In this document: piece by piece, positions 34,663-44,581 of the stretch
How the letters are laid out: each line of letters starts with the position of its first letter
Position numbering within the stretch: position 1 is the first letter of the stretch
NCBI RefSeq assembly: GCF_003850565.1
Contig: NZ_CP027706.1
Span: 1,178,001-1,242,000, forward strand
Source: Pseudomonas sessilinigenes
GTDB lineage: Bacteria; Pseudomonadota; Gammaproteobacteria; Pseudomonadales; Pseudomonadaceae
Length of the DNA: 64,000 bases
Direction of reading: 5' to 3'
The notes under the pieces: model-generated
Told to the model about the DNA's origin: nothing
Database searches by the model: none
What the model saw: only the letters and a program-made list of their open reading frames with translations
Translations under genes and position numbers: made by a program

Positions 34663-36399
34663 TCAGCTCGTCTGGGAGGGGCGCCAGGCCAACTCGCTGG
34701 AAAACCGCTCCATCAGCTGTTGCTGGAGTTCGCTGGCCCGCTCCGGGGAGCGCTGGTGCAGATCCTCCAGGGCTTGATACAGGCGTGACAGGGGCTTCTT
34801 GTCGCTGAGCAGGGTGCTCAGGTTCAGGGCCTCGATGGCTTCGGCAAAACGCTGGTGCTCGATGTGGTTGAGCAGCAGGTCTTCTTCCAGGGTCCGGCTA
34901 CCGGCCTCCAGGGCGTTCAGGCGGTCTTGCAGGGCTTGGGCCTGCTGCACCTCGTCGATGTCCAGGTAGGCGCTGGCGATATCCTCCAGGTAGAAGGTCT
35001 TATCCATCTCGTCCAGCTCCGGCAGGCTGTCGCTGTCCAGCAGCTCCAGGGCCTGCTCCAGCAGCGTCCTGGCCTGTGCGGTCTGGCCCAGGGCGTGCAG
35101 CAGGCTGGTCTGTTCGCGAAGGCAGAGCAGTTGCTGCTCGCCTTCTTGCTGCTGGCGCAGCTTGTGCATTTCCTCCAGGCCGCTACGCACCAACCAGCTG
35201 TCCCGGCGATGGGCCGGCAGGCGGCTTTGGATCTGCAACTGCGTCTGCAGGGCCTGCATGCGCATACCGCTCCAGAAGTCGTGGTCGTCCCGGTAGCCAT
35301 CGATCTGTTGCAGGGCCTTGGCCAGCAAGGATTCGCTCCATTGCGGTTGTGCAGCATGGTGCTGCTCGCAGAGAGTGAGCATGAGCCCCGGATGCTGGCT
35401 CGGCTCTGTCTCCAGGGTCTGGAGCATGGTTTCGGCTTCGGCCATCCGGCCTTGGGCGGCCAGGTGGTTCAACAGGATCAGCAGCAGGCCATGACGATGC
35501 AGGTCCGGGGCGCTATCCAGCAGGCGCACGGCATCGTCGATCGACGGCCGTGCCAGGGCCAGGTCCATCAGTTCGCTGTACGTGGTGTAGTAGAGGTCGT
35601 TGCCCAGTGCCGCCAACAGGCCGAGGGCCGAGTCCAGTTGGCCGGCACCGATCAGCGCGGCGATTGCCTGGGCCTGCTCTTCTGCGGGCAATGCTGCGGC
35701 CCGGGTGAGGATCGAGTCGAACCGGCCTTGGGCCGCACACGCATCGAACAGGCTGCGCAGTACGCTCTGGCGATAACTTTCATCGGACTCCGCGAACGCC
35801 GTCCAGGCCTGTTCGAGGCTGGCCTGTGCGGCATCCTGCTGGCCGGCCTGATGCAGCAAGCGAGCGAGCACCAGCAGGTTGCCGACGCTCTGGCGTTCGT
35901 GAGCGGCAGGCTGTCGTGGATCGCTCAGTTCCTGGAGCAGTACCAGGGCCTGGTCGTGTTCGCCACGGGCCTGGAGTATCTGGGCTTGCAGCAGCGGCCA
36001 GCTGGGCAGGGACAGCTCCCAGGCATCCAACAGTTCCAGGCACGCCTGGGTCTGGCCAGTGTCGAGCAGTGTTTCGACCAGGGTATTGAGGGCGTATTCC
36101 TGGGCGTAAGGCGGCAGTTGCTCGTACACCTTCCGGGCCTGGGCCTTTTGTCCTGCCAGATAGAGTTCGCTGGTCACCAGTTGCAAGGCCAGTAGCTGGG
36201 CCTCGCCAGGCAGGCGTTCTGCCAGTTTCAGCGCCAGCAGCGGTTCGGCCTTGCTCAGCAGCAGGGTCTGGCCGATCTGGGCGCTGATCTCGCCAGTCTC
36301 TGGCAGGCCTTGGTTGTACTTTGCGAGTTTCTGGCGGGTGTACAAGATCAGTGCGATGAACATCAGCACGATGACAAGCAGGGTGACAAAGAGGGTCAT
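34663..36399 (-). CDS. Membrane-anchored TPR-like helical repeat protein
   Basis: 578 residues. One N-terminal TM anchor (MTLFVTLLVIVLMFIALILY) is followed by a long all-helical solenoid of TPR-like pairs (SELYLAGQKAQARKVYEQL, LARLLHQAGQQDAAQASLEQAW, LREQTSLLHALGQTAQARTL). I do not recognise a named family; such proteins usually scaffold complexes. It converges on the PLD gene with 24 bases between stops and has its own promoter region, shared with the divergent yaeQ. Whether it belongs with the PspA-flotillin cluster is unknown. Confidence 0.7.
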   Translation of the reverse strand: MTLFVTLLVIVLMFIALILYTRQKLAKYNQGLPETGEISAQIGQTLLLSKAEPLLALKLAERLPGEAQLLALQLVTSELYLAGQKAQARKVYEQLPPYAQEYALNTLVETLLDTGQTQACLELLDAWELSLPSWPLLQAQILQARGEHDQALVLLQELSDPRQPAAHERQSVGNLLVLARLLHQAGQQDAAQASLEQAWTAFAESDESYRQSVLRSLFDACAAQGRFDSILTRAAALPAEEQAQAIAALIGAGQLDSALGLLAALGNDLYYTTYSELMDLALARPSIDDAVRLLDSAPDLHRHGLLLILLNHLAAQGRMAEAETMLQTLETEPSQHPGLMLTLCEQHHAAQPQWSESLLAKALQQIDGYRDDHDFWSGMRMQALQTQLQIQSRLPAHRRDSWLVRSGLEEMHKLRQQQEGEQQLLCLREQTSLLHALGQTAQARTLLEQALELLDSDSLPELDEMDKTFYLEDIASAYLDIDEVQQAQALQDRLNALEAGSRTLEEDLLLNHIEHQRFAEAIEALNLSTLLSDKKPLSRLYQALEDLHQRSPERASELQQQLMERFSSELAWRPSQTS

Positions 36400-36617
36400 G
36401 GACTTCCTTTTCTACTGGGCTACGGCTCTGGCGCGGAGCGCGCCTGCCGACTCGCGGGGGGTTATAAAGCCGTGGGGCGGGCCTGGCAACCGACTTTACC
36501 CAGGCCATGCACCTGGGAGAGCGTTGCCCTGGAGCCAGGCAGCGGGCCAGCGGTCGGGCAGGGCGGCGGGTTTCGGGTTAGACTTGCCGCCTTTTCGCAT
36601 ACTCAAGAAGCCCGCAC

Positions 36618-37160
36618 ATGGCCCAGCCGTCCACCACCTACAAATTCGAACTGAACCTGACCGACCTCGACCGCGGGGTCTACGAAAGCGTCAAGCAGAC
36701 CATCGCCCGCCACCCTTCGGAAACCGAAGAGCGCATGACCGTGCGCCTGCTGGCCTATGCCTTCTGGTACAACGAGCAGCTGTCGTTCGGGCGCGGCCTG
36801 TCGGAAGTGGACGAGCCGGCCCTGTGGGAAAAGAGCCTGGATGACCGCGTGCTGCACTGGATCGAAGTCGGCCAGCCGGACGCCGAGCGCCTGACCTGGT
36901 GCTCGCGCCGTACCGAGCGCACCAGCCTCCTGGCCTACGGCAGCCTGCGGGTCTGGCAGACCCGGGTGGTGGACGCGGTGAAGAACCTGAAGAATCTCAA
37001 TATCGCCGGCGTGCCCCAGGAGGTGCTGGAGACCCTGGCCAAGGACATGCCACGGGTGATCAAGTGGGATGTGATGATCAGCGAAGGCACCCTCTTCGTC
37101 ACCGACGATCGCGGCCAGCATGAAGTGCAGCTGGAATGGCTGCTGGGCGAGCGCGGCTGA
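36618..37160 (+). CDS. yaeQ: YaeQ family protein
   Basis: A 180-residue cytoplasmic protein with the YaeQ pattern: YKFELNLTDLDRGVYES, RHPSETEERMTVRLLAYAFW, EVDEPALWEKSLDDRVLHWIEVGQPD. The fold is related to PD-(D/E)XK nucleases, but the biochemical role is unsettled; E. coli YaeQ was once proposed to act in transcription elongation. It is 57 bases before recJ and may share its transcript. Confidence 0.92.
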   Translation: MAQPSTTYKFELNLTDLDRGVYESVKQTIARHPSETEERMTVRLLAYAFWYNEQLSFGRGLSEVDEPALWEKSLDDRVLHWIEVGQPDAERLTWCSRRTERTSLLAYGSLRVWQTRVVDAVKNLKNLNIAGVPQEVLETLAKDMPRVIKWDVMISEGTLFVTDDRGQHEVQLEWLLGERG

Positions 37161-37217
37161 TTGCCCGCGCCGCTCCTGAACGACCCACCGTCCCCCAAGA
37201 GAAGTTGCTGTTAGCCC

Positions 37218-38927
37218 ATGCGTATCGAACCCCGTGAGTTACCCGCCGTCCTGCCCTTTCTCGGCGACCTGCCGCCGTTGCTGACCCGTCTCTACGCCGC
37301 CCGAGGCGTGCAGACGGTGGATGAGCTGGACAAGAGCCTGGCGCGGCTGATCCCGTTCCAGCAGCTCAAGGGCATCGACGCCGCGGTGGACCTGCTGGTG
37401 ACCGCCCTGGACCTGCGCCAGCGCATCCTCATCGTCGGCGACTTCGACGCCGACGGCGCTACCGCCAGTACCGTGGGCTTGCTGGGCCTGCGCCTGCTGG
37501 GCGCGGCCCATGTCGACTACCTGGTGCCCAACCGCTTCGAGTACGGCTATGGCCTGACCCCGGAAATCGTCGCGGTGGCCCTGCAGCGCCAGCCGCAGTT
37601 GCTGATCACCGTGGACAACGGCATCTCCAGTGTCGATGGCGTGGCCGCAGCCAAGGCCGCGGGCTTGCAGGTATTGGTCACCGACCACCACTTGCCGGGC
37701 CCGGAGCTGCCAGCGGCGGACGCCATCGTCAACCCCAACCAGCCGGGCTGCGAGTTTCCCAGCAAGGCCCTGGCCGGGGTCGGGGTGATCTTCTATGTGC
37801 TGATGGCGCTGCGTGCGCGGCTGCGTAGCCTGGGCCGCTACGAGAGCCGGCCGCAGCCGAATATCGGCGAGCTGCTGGACCTGGTGGCCCTGGGCAGCGT
37901 GGCGGACGTGGTGCCGCTGGATGCCAACAACCGCATCCTGGTGCACCAGGGCCTGGAGCGGATTCGCGCCGGTCGCGCCCGGCCGGGGCTCAAGGCGATC
38001 CTGGAAGTGGCCAAGCGCGACCATTCGCGCATCACCTCCACCGACCTGGGGTTCATCCTCGGGCCTCGGCTGAACGCCGCCGGGCGCTTGGACGACATGA
38101 GCCTGGGCATCGAGTGCTTGCTCAGCGACGATGCGTCGGCGGCGAGGGCCATGGCCGCCCAGCTCGATGAGCTGAACCAGGACCGCAAGTCCATCGAGCA
38201 GGGCATGCAGCGCGAAGCCCTGGCCCAGCTCAAGGAGCTGCCGGTGGAATCGATGCCGTTCGGCCTGTGCCTGTTCGATGCCGATTGGCACCAGGGGGTG
38301 ATCGGAATCCTCGCCTCGCGCCTGAAGGAGCGTTACCACCGGCCAACCATCGCTTTTGCCGACGCTGGCGACGGCATGCTCAAGGGCTCTGCGCGTTCGG
38401 TGCCGGGCTTCCATATCCGTGACGCCCTGGACGCGGTGGCCGCCCGCCATCCACAACTGATCAGCAAGTTCGGTGGCCATGCCATGGCCGCCGGCCTGTC
38501 GCTGCCGGAGCAGAACTTCCCGGCCTTCGCCGAGGCTTTCGATGAGGAGGTGCGGCGTCAGCTCAACGAGGAAGACCTCACCGGGCGCCTGCTGTCGGAC
38601 GGCACCCTGGCCGTGGAGGAATTCCACCTGGAACTGGCCCGCGCCCTGCGCCATGCCGGCCCCTGGGGCCAGCACTTTCCCGAGCCGATGTTCCATGGGG
38701 TGTTCGAGCTGGTGGAGCAGCGCATCGTCGGCGAACGCCACCTGAAGGTGGTGCTGCGCAGCGAATGCGGTTCGCTGAAGCTGGACGGCATCGCCTTCGG
38801 CATCGATCGCGAAGTCTGGCCCAACCCGACCATCCGCTGGGTGGAGCTGGCCTACAAGCTCGACCTCAACGAGTTCCGTGGCCAGGAAACCGTGCAACTG
38901 ATGATCGCCCACATCGAGCCCCGCTGA
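37218..38927 (+). CDS. recJ: Single-stranded-DNA-specific exonuclease RecJ
   Basis: 5'-3' single-strand exonuclease for recombination, mismatch and base-excision repair. The 569-residue protein has the DHH-domain metal motifs VGDFDADGATAS and VTDHHLPGPELPAADAIVNPN, plus the DHHA1-type region with SKFGGHAMAAGLSLP and the C-terminal OB-like domain (LVEQRIVGERHLKVVL). Length agrees with the RecJ family. The start MRIEPRELPAV follows an AGAGAAG site. Confidence 0.96.
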   Translation: MRIEPRELPAVLPFLGDLPPLLTRLYAARGVQTVDELDKSLARLIPFQQLKGIDAAVDLLVTALDLRQRILIVGDFDADGATASTVGLLGLRLLGAAHVDYLVPNRFEYGYGLTPEIVAVALQRQPQLLITVDNGISSVDGVAAAKAAGLQVLVTDHHLPGPELPAADAIVNPNQPGCEFPSKALAGVGVIFYVLMALRARLRSLGRYESRPQPNIGELLDLVALGSVADVVPLDANNRILVHQGLERIRAGRARPGLKAILEVAKRDHSRITSTDLGFILGPRLNAAGRLDDMSLGIECLLSDDASAARAMAAQLDELNQDRKSIEQGMQREALAQLKELPVESMPFGLCLFDADWHQGVIGILASRLKERYHRPTIAFADAGDGMLKGSARSVPGFHIRDALDAVAARHPQLISKFGGHAMAAGLSLPEQNFPAFAEAFDEEVRRQLNEEDLTGRLLSDGTLAVEEFHLELARALRHAGPWGQHFPEPMFHGVFELVEQRIVGERHLKVVLRSECGSLKLDGIAFGIDREVWPNPTIRWVELAYKLDLNEFRGQETVQLMIAHIEPR

Positions 38928-39238
38928 CGCACCCTGTAGCCGCTGCCGAGCCTGCGAGGCTGCGACCGGTCGCGCAGCGGCCGCAGATAGCCCGCTGCAC
39001 GGTCATGCATAGCCTGCGGCAGCGGCGACATGGAGCGCTGCCTGGGGTTTTCGCTCGGCGAGTGATCAGGAACCCTGCTTCGGCCAATGTTGTCGACTAG
39101 TCTGTTAGGACTGTCTGATTGGCCTTGTGACGTTTTGTCCTTTTCTCTTCCCGCGGGGGCGGGCGCTTCAACTTCGCAGTCACTCGTCGACCGTTCAAAC
39201 AGATCCCTGGAGCCTGACCACTGACCGAGAGGTGCCCC
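38928..39238. repeat. 311-base intergenic region with a REP-type palindrome
   Basis: No gene is seen. Arms GCCGCTGCCG (38939-38948) and CGGCAGCGGC (39017-39026) are perfect inverses enclosing smaller GC-rich inverted segments (GAGCCTGCGAGGCTGCGACC). The left edge CTGACGCACC..TGTAGCCGCTG matches the hairpin at 28633. The remaining ~200 bases presumably carry the promoter of the flavin oxidoreductase gene. Confidence 0.7.
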
Positions 39239-40345
39239 ATGAGTCTGCTGCTTGAACCCTATACCCTGCGTCAACTGACCTTGATCAACCGCATTGCCGT
39301 GTCGCCCATGTGCCAGTACTCGTCGGTGGACGGACTGGCCAATGACTGGCACCTGGTGCACCTGGGCAGCCGTGCCGTGGGCGGAGCCGGGCTGATCTTC
39401 ACCGAGGCCACGGCGGTCACCGCCGACGGCCGGATCACCGCCCAGGACCTGGGGCTGTGGAACGACGACCAGATCGAACCCTTGCGCCGCATCACCCGTT
39501 TCATCAGTGCCCAGGGCGCCGTCGCCGGCATCCAGCTGGCCCATGCCGGGCGCAAGGCCAGCACCCACCGGCCCTGGCTCGGCAAGTCCGGCAGCGTCAA
39601 GCCCGAGGACGGGGGCTGGGTGCCGGTAGGGCCGTCGCGGATCGCCTTCGACCCGCAGCACACGCCACCGACGCCACTGGACGAGCACCAGATCGCCGAC
39701 GTCATCCAGGCCTTCGTCGCCGCTGCCAAGCGGGCCCTGGAGGCCGGCTTCAAGGTGGTGGAGGTGCACGCTGCCCACGGCTATCTGCTGCACCAGTTCC
39801 TCTCGCCTCTGAGCAATCAGCGCCAGGACCGCTACGGCGGTTCGTTCGAGAACCGTATCCGCCTGGTATTGGAGGTGACCGATGCGGTGCGCCAGGTCTG
39901 GCCGCAGGAGCTGCCGCTGTTCGTGCGGGTCTCGGCCACCGACTGGGTGGAAGACGGCTGGAATCCCGACGAAACCGTGGAGCTGGCCAGGCGCCTCAAG
40001 GACCTGGGGGTGGACCTGATCGACGTGTCGTCCGGTGGTACGGCGGCCAATGCCGAGATCCCCACCGGCCCCGGTTACCAGACGCGCTTCGCCGAGCGCG
40101 TGCGCAAGGAGTCGGGAATCGCCACCGGCACCGTGGGCATGATCACCGAGCCGGCCCAGGCCGAGCACATCCTGCGTACCTGCCAGGCGGACATCATCCT
40201 GCTGGCCCGGGAGCTGTTGCGCGATCCTTACTGGCCGCTGCATGCCGACGACGACCTGGGCGGGCGCAACGCCACCTGGCCGGCGCAGTACCAGCGGGCG
40301 ACCCACAGGGACCAGCCGATCCACGAATCGGACCTGCGGGACTGA
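39239..40345 (+). CDS. NADH:flavin oxidoreductase / old yellow enzyme (YqjM/XenA class)
   Basis: A 368-residue FMN enzyme that reduces activated C=C bonds of enones and some xenobiotics with NAD(P)H. C25 in SPMCQYSSVDG, which tunes the flavin in the thermophilic-like OYE class, the QLAHAGRKA block, the substrate-binding HAAHGYLLHQFLSP and the phosphate loop near GMITEPAQAEHIL are present. It resembles both YqjM and Pseudomonas XenA, so I give no symbol. Confidence 0.9.
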   Translation: MSLLLEPYTLRQLTLINRIAVSPMCQYSSVDGLANDWHLVHLGSRAVGGAGLIFTEATAVTADGRITAQDLGLWNDDQIEPLRRITRFISAQGAVAGIQLAHAGRKASTHRPWLGKSGSVKPEDGGWVPVGPSRIAFDPQHTPPTPLDEHQIADVIQAFVAAAKRALEAGFKVVEVHAAHGYLLHQFLSPLSNQRQDRYGGSFENRIRLVLEVTDAVRQVWPQELPLFVRVSATDWVEDGWNPDETVELARRLKDLGVDLIDVSSGGTAANAEIPTGPGYQTRFAERVRKESGIATGTVGMITEPAQAEHILRTCQADIILLARELLRDPYWPLHADDDLGGRNATWPAQYQRATHRDQPIHESDLRD

Positions 40346-40410
40346 CCGTATGCAGGCAAGAAAAACCGGCCAGTCAAGGAAATGGTAGGGGGCACCTCAC
40401 CGGTAGGGCA

Positions 40411-42036
40411 TCAAGGGTACTTGCGTTTCTCCGGGGCCGGCGGGAAGTACTGGTACAACCAGGTTTCGCTCAGGGTGCGATCGTTGGTGCGGATGAACAG
40501 CCGCAGTTCCACCGGGTCCACGCTGTCGTTGGTGGGGTACCAGTCGAAGAGGATGCGGTAGCCCTTGATCTCGTCCAGCACCAGTACGCTGAAGTCCTTG
40601 ACCTGGCCGTTGGAGGCGGTGACCACCGGCTCGATGCCGGTGCCCGCCGGCAGGCGATCGAGGCCGCCGCCGGTGAAGTCCACGGCGAAGCGCCGCGCCC
40701 AGACGGGCGGATAGTGTTCGCCCGGGGCCCAGCCCTCGACGAAGCCGCCCATGCCCGAACGGGTGGCGTGGACCCGCGCCAGGGGCGTGCCCACCGGCGG
40801 TAGGGCGCTCCAGTAGAGCTTGTAGCCGTAGTTCAGCGAGTCGCCGGCGGCCACCGGCTTCTTCGGTGTCCAGAAGGCCACGATGTTGTCCATGGTCTCG
40901 CCGGTGGTGGGGATCTCCAGCAGGTCGACGCTGCCCTCGCCCCAGGCGGTGGTGGGCTCGACCCACAGGCTCGGGCGACGGCTGTACCAGTCTACGGTGT
41001 CCTGGTAGCTGGCAAAGTCATGGTCGGTCTGCACCAGGCCGAAGCCTTTCGGGTCTTTGTCGGCGAAGGCGTTGAATTGCAGGGTCGCCGGGTTGTTCAA
41101 CGGCCGGCAGATCCATTCGCCGTTGCCGCGCCACATGGCCAGGCGGTCGGAGTCGTGGATCTGCGGGTGGATGGTGTCGCACATGCGCCGCTCGTGGGTG
41201 CCGCAGCTGAACATGCTGGTCATCGGCGCGATGCCCAGTTGCTCGATGGCCGTACGCGCATTGACGTGGGCATCGACCTCCATCACCACGCGCTCGGCCT
41301 GGCAGTCGATGTCGAAGCGGTAAGCACCGGTGGCGCTCGGCGAGTCCAGCAGGGCATAGACCACGAAGCGGGTGCTGTCCTTGTCCGGGGTCTCGAACCA
41401 GAACTGGGTGAAGTCGGGGAATTCCTCGCGATGCTTGGCGTAGGTATCGATGGCCAGGCCCCGGGCCGAGAGGCCGTACTGGCCGGTGGCGTCCACCGCG
41501 CGGAAGTAGCTGGCGCCGAGGAACGACACCACGTCGTGTCTATCCAGCTCCGGCGCCTTGAACAGCTTGAATCCGGCGAAACCCAGGTCGCCCTTGAGCT
41601 GCGAGGTGTCGACGCGGGTGTTCTGGTAGTTGAACAGCGGCGGACGGAAGTGCACCTCCCGCGACAGGCGGGTCTTGGGGTCGACGCTGTGCATGCGCAC
41701 CGGCTGGCGAAAGCCCATGCCCACATGGAAGAACTGCACGTCCAGCTGGCCGTTCAGGTCATTCCACAGCGAGTGCTTGGCGTCGTACTGGATGGCATTG
41801 AAGTCCTGCGGGGTCATCTGCGCCAAGGTCGGCGGCAGCACCTGCTTGGTGTCCACGTACTGCTTGGCGGCCAGTTGCCTGGCCTGGGCCTTGAGGCGCT
41901 CGAAGTCGAATGCCTGTGCCTCGCCATCGGCGGCACCGGTACCGGCCCAGGCTCGGGCGGCCAGCAGGCCGCTGGCCGAAAGGCCGGTATAGGCCGCCAG
42001 GGCCATGGACGCTTTGAGGAGATTCCTACGATGCAT
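40411..42036 (-). CDS. opgD: Glucan biosynthesis protein D, Tat-exported
   Basis: A 541-residue periplasmic protein with a twin-arginine leader ([20 protein letters not shown] at 3-4). Its body is typical of OpgG/Opg[29 protein letters not shown]-like elements, [20 protein letters not shown] and [23 protein letters not shown]. These proteins shape osmoregulated periplasmic glucans made by OpgH. No opgH is in the window, so it is a stand-alone gene as in other gammaproteobacteria. Confidence 0.94.
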   Translation of the reverse strand: MHRRNLLKASMALAAYTGLSASGLLAARAWAGTGAADGEAQAFDFERLKAQARQLAAKQYVDTKQVLPPTLAQMTPQDFNAIQYDAKHSLWNDLNGQLDVQFFHVGMGFRQPVRMHSVDPKTRLSREVHFRPPLFNYQNTRVDTSQLKGDLGFAGFKLFKAPELDRHDVVSFLGASYFRAVDATGQYGLSARGLAIDTYAKHREEFPDFTQFWFETPDKDSTRFVVYALLDSPSATGAYRFDIDCQAERVVMEVDAHVNARTAIEQLGIAPMTSMFSCGTHERRMCDTIHPQIHDSDRLAMWRGNGEWICRPLNNPATLQFNAFADKDPKGFGLVQTDHDFASYQDTVDWYSRRPSLWVEPTTAWGEGSVDLLEIPTTGETMDNIVAFWTPKKPVAAGDSLNYGYKLYWSALPPVGTPLARVHATRSGMGGFVEGWAPGEHYPPVWARRFAVDFTGGGLDRLPAGTGIEPVVTASNGQVKDFSVLVLDEIKGYRILFDWYPTNDSVDPVELRLFIRTNDRTLSETWLYQYFPPAPEKRKYP

Positions 42037-42236
42037 GGTTAAGCCTTGTACAGGGAAAGATCCGCAGCCGTTCTTGGCCGCTCGGGGGATCGCGTGGATG
42101 AGGTCCGGCCATGCCGTTGGCCGGACCCGTCTGACCTTAAACAGATGCTGCGTAGAATAATCGGTTCGCCCAGGGCAGAAAAATGATTAGCTTGTGTCCA
42201 TAGGTAACGACTTAACCAGCCCTAGGAAATTGCCCC

Positions 42237-42770
42237 ATGCTGCGCCTGCGACCACTTGTCGAAGACGAAATCGCCTTGCTCAAGACCATCGACCGTGCCG
42301 AGATCATCGAAGCGTTCTACCGCCTGCAGGATGGAGGGCTGGTGCGTTATGCCCAGCATGAAGTGGTGACCGGTTGGCCGGTCGGGGAAGCCGAGCATGA
42401 CGAGGTGATCTTGCAGCAGTGTTACCAGCGTGGCGGGTGGCTGCATGGGGCCTTCGACGACACGCGGCTGGTGGCGGCGGCGGTGGTGGATTGCCTGCCG
42501 ATCGCCAACGCCGGGCTGGACCTGCGCCAACTGAAGTTCCTGCATGTGAGCCAGGACTGGCGTGGTCATGGCCTCGGTCGGCAGTTGTTCGCCTTGGCCC
42601 GGGAGCAGGCCCTGGCCATGGGCGGCCAGGGTTTGTATGTGTCAGCCACGCCGTCGCGGCATACGGTGGATTTCTACCAGGGCCTGGGTTGCCAGTTGCT
42701 GGACGTCCCCGACCCGGAGCTGTTGCGCCTGGAGCCCGAGGACATTCACCTGTACCTGCGCCTGGCCTAG
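42237..42770 (+). CDS. GNAT family N-acetyltransferase
   Basis: A 177-residue acetyltransferase with the acetyl-CoA pyrophosphate loop DWRGHGLGRQLF preceded by beta-4 QLKFLHVS, and YVSATPSRHTVDFYQGLGC at the C-terminal half. The acceptor is unknown. The stop TAG overlaps the convergent DUF418 gene's stop in a shared CTAG. The ~200 bases upstream hold no other gene. Confidence 0.88.
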   Translation: MLRLRPLVEDEIALLKTIDRAEIIEAFYRLQDGGLVRYAQHEVVTGWPVGEAEHDEVILQQCYQRGGWLHGAFDDTRLVAAAVVDCLPIANAGLDLRQLKFLHVSQDWRGHGLGRQLFALAREQALAMGGQGLYVSATPSRHTVDFYQGLGCQLLDVPDPELLRLEPEDIHLYLRLA

Positions 42771-43966
42771 GCCTGGCGGGGTTTGCTCCAGTTCGGCCAG
42801 GCGCCGATGGTCACCGCGCGCAGCAGCCATTCGCAAGGGCCGTACTGGTGATGGCGCAGCCACAGGGCACTGAGTTGCATCTGCACCAGGTAGATGGCGA
42901 TCACCACCAGCGGCAAGGCCAACGGTGGTAAATGGTTGACCAGCCCCAGTCCGTAACCGGTGAACAGCAGGCAGAGGATCACTGATTGCAGCAGGTAGTT
43001 GCTCAGGGACATGCGTCCCAGGGGTGCCAGGCGCCGGCACAGGCGCTGGCCCAGGGATGAGTCGAAGGCCTTGAGCAGTAGCATGGCGTAGCTGGCCGAG
43101 AGCAAGGGCGCGGTCAACTGGCTGAGGCCATAGCCGATCAATTCCAGGCCACCCCCCGGGGCATAGGCGGCCCAGTAGCCGTAGAGCAGGGCGCCGCCCA
43201 GGCCGAGGGGCAGGGTGAACGCCAGCAGCCATGGCAGCCTGGGCTCGAAGCGATAGGGCGCCACCAGCAGCTCCTTGCGTCCGGCCACGTAGCCCAGCAG
43301 GAACATTGCCAGGGTGCTGGGCCCTTGCAGCAGCCACAGGGCCGAGGCGGTTTCCAGCAGGTGCGAAGCGTTGTAGGCCAGGGTCTCCAGCGCACTGCCG
43401 CCCAAGGCCATGTCCTTGAGCACCGATTCGCCGTCGGCCGTGCCGGTGTAGAGGCCGATCTCCAGCAGTTCGCCCCCCAACAGCAGGAACATCAGCGTGC
43501 TGGCGATGACCAGCAGCAGCGCCAGTACCGCCGCCGACTTGGCCGATAGCCCACGCAGTGCCAGCAGGATCAACCCGAGCAAGGCATACAGCGAGAGGAT
43601 CTCGCCATAGAACAGCAGCGCGCCGTGCACCAGGCCGATGACCAGCAGGGCCAGTTGCCGGCGCCACATGCGCGGCACGAAGGACGCCCCCGAGCGTTCG
43701 GCGGAGCTCATCTGCAAGGTGAAGCTGTAGCCGAACAGGAAGGAGAACAGCAGGTAGAACTTGGCCTCGAAGAAGACCGACACCAGCCAGCGCACCAGGT
43801 GATCGAGGGCGCTGGAATAGGCCGGGTTGCTGGTCGGTGAAGCGTAGTAGGGGTCGGCGAAGGACCAGATGTTCACCGCCAGGATGCCCAGTAGGGCGAA
43901 GCCTCGTAGGGCGTCCACATGTTGCAGACGTGCCGGTTGCGTGCCGGAAATACGCGCGGGGGTCAT
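42767..43966 (-). CDS. DUF418 domain-containing membrane protein
   Basis: A 399-residue polytopic protein of about ten helices. The N-terminal HVDALRGFALLGILAVNIWSF and the C-terminal LAPLGRMSLSNYLLQSVIL are hallmarks of the DUF418/YeiB family, related to acyltransferase-3-like membrane proteins. Its start ATG overlaps the tetR stop as ATGA (43963-43966), so it is translationally coupled to the regulator. It is therefore the likely target of that regulator; substrate unknown. Confidence 0.88.
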   Translation of the reverse strand: MTPARISGTQPARLQHVDALRGFALLGILAVNIWSFADPYYASPTSNPAYSSALDHLVRWLVSVFFEAKFYLLFSFLFGYSFTLQMSSAERSGASFVPRMWRRQLALLVIGLVHGALLFYGEILSLYALLGLILLALRGLSAKSAAVLALLLVIASTLMFLLLGGELLEIGLYTGTADGESVLKDMALGGSALETLAYNASHLLETASALWLLQGPSTLAMFLLGYVAGRKELLVAPYRFEPRLPWLLAFTLPLGLGGALLYGYWAAYAPGGGLELIGYGLSQLTAPLLSASYAMLLLKAFDSSLGQRLCRRLAPLGRMSLSNYLLQSVILCLLFTGYGLGLVNHLPPLALPLVVIAIYLVQMQLSALWLRHHQYGPCEWLLRAVTIGAWPNWSKPRQA

Positions 43967-44565
43967 GTTCGGTTTCCTTGTAGCAGGTGCAGAGCCAGTT
44001 CTTGCAGGACAGGGCCCTGGGCCTGGGGAGCGAATTGCGGATCGACGGCAACCCGGGCGAACAGGCCGTCGATCATGACGGCAAGCCAGTTGGCGATTTG
44101 CTCGGCACACAGCCCAGGGCGGACCAGCCCCAGGTCGTTGGCCTGGCGCACGAGGGCGGCGAGTCCTTCACGCAAAAGCAGATCGTTGTGGCGTGCCAGT
44201 TTGCAAACCTGTGGATCACGGTGGCTGAGGGCGGCGATCTCCAAGGCCAGGCCGGTGTAGTGCGGGTCCTCGGCGAGCTGGCAGAGGTGCAGGAGAAAGC
44301 CCATCAGGGCCTCCAGAGGCTGTTGCTCCTGCAGCAGGTGTTCCATCTCCTGCTGGATCTGCTGGCCTTCGCGAGCGATCAGTGCCAGCAGCAGCGCCTG
44401 CTTGCTGGGGAAGTAATGAAACAGGTTGCCGGCACTCATCTGCGCGATCAGGCAGATGTCCGCGGTTCGGGTAGCCATGTAGCCATGTTCGGCGATGCAG
44501 CGGGCGCCAGCGTCCAGCAGTGCGTTGTACCGTGCTTCGCGTTGCACATGGTTGGCGGGACGCAT
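43963..44565 (-). CDS. TetR/AcrR family transcriptional regulator of the DUF418 operon
   Basis: A 200-residue regulator with an N-terminal HTH (RYNALLDAGARCIAEHGYMA, ADICLIAQMSAGNLFHYFPS K). The C-terminal ligand domain is unassigned. A perfect palindrome lies 16 bases upstream of its start, indicating autorepression, and the downstream membrane gene is fused to it by an ATGA overlap. Confidence 0.9.
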   Translation of the reverse strand: MRPANHVQREARYNALLDAGARCIAEHGYMATRTADICLIAQMSAGNLFHYFPSKQALLLALIAREGQQIQQEMEHLLQEQQPLEALMGFLLHLCQLAEDPHYTGLALEIAALSHRDPQVCKLARHNDLLLREGLAALVRQANDLGLVRPGLCAEQIANWLAVMIDGLFARVAVDPQFAPQAQGPVLQELALHLLQGNRT

Positions 44566-44581
44566 GCAGGTGGGCCTCTTG

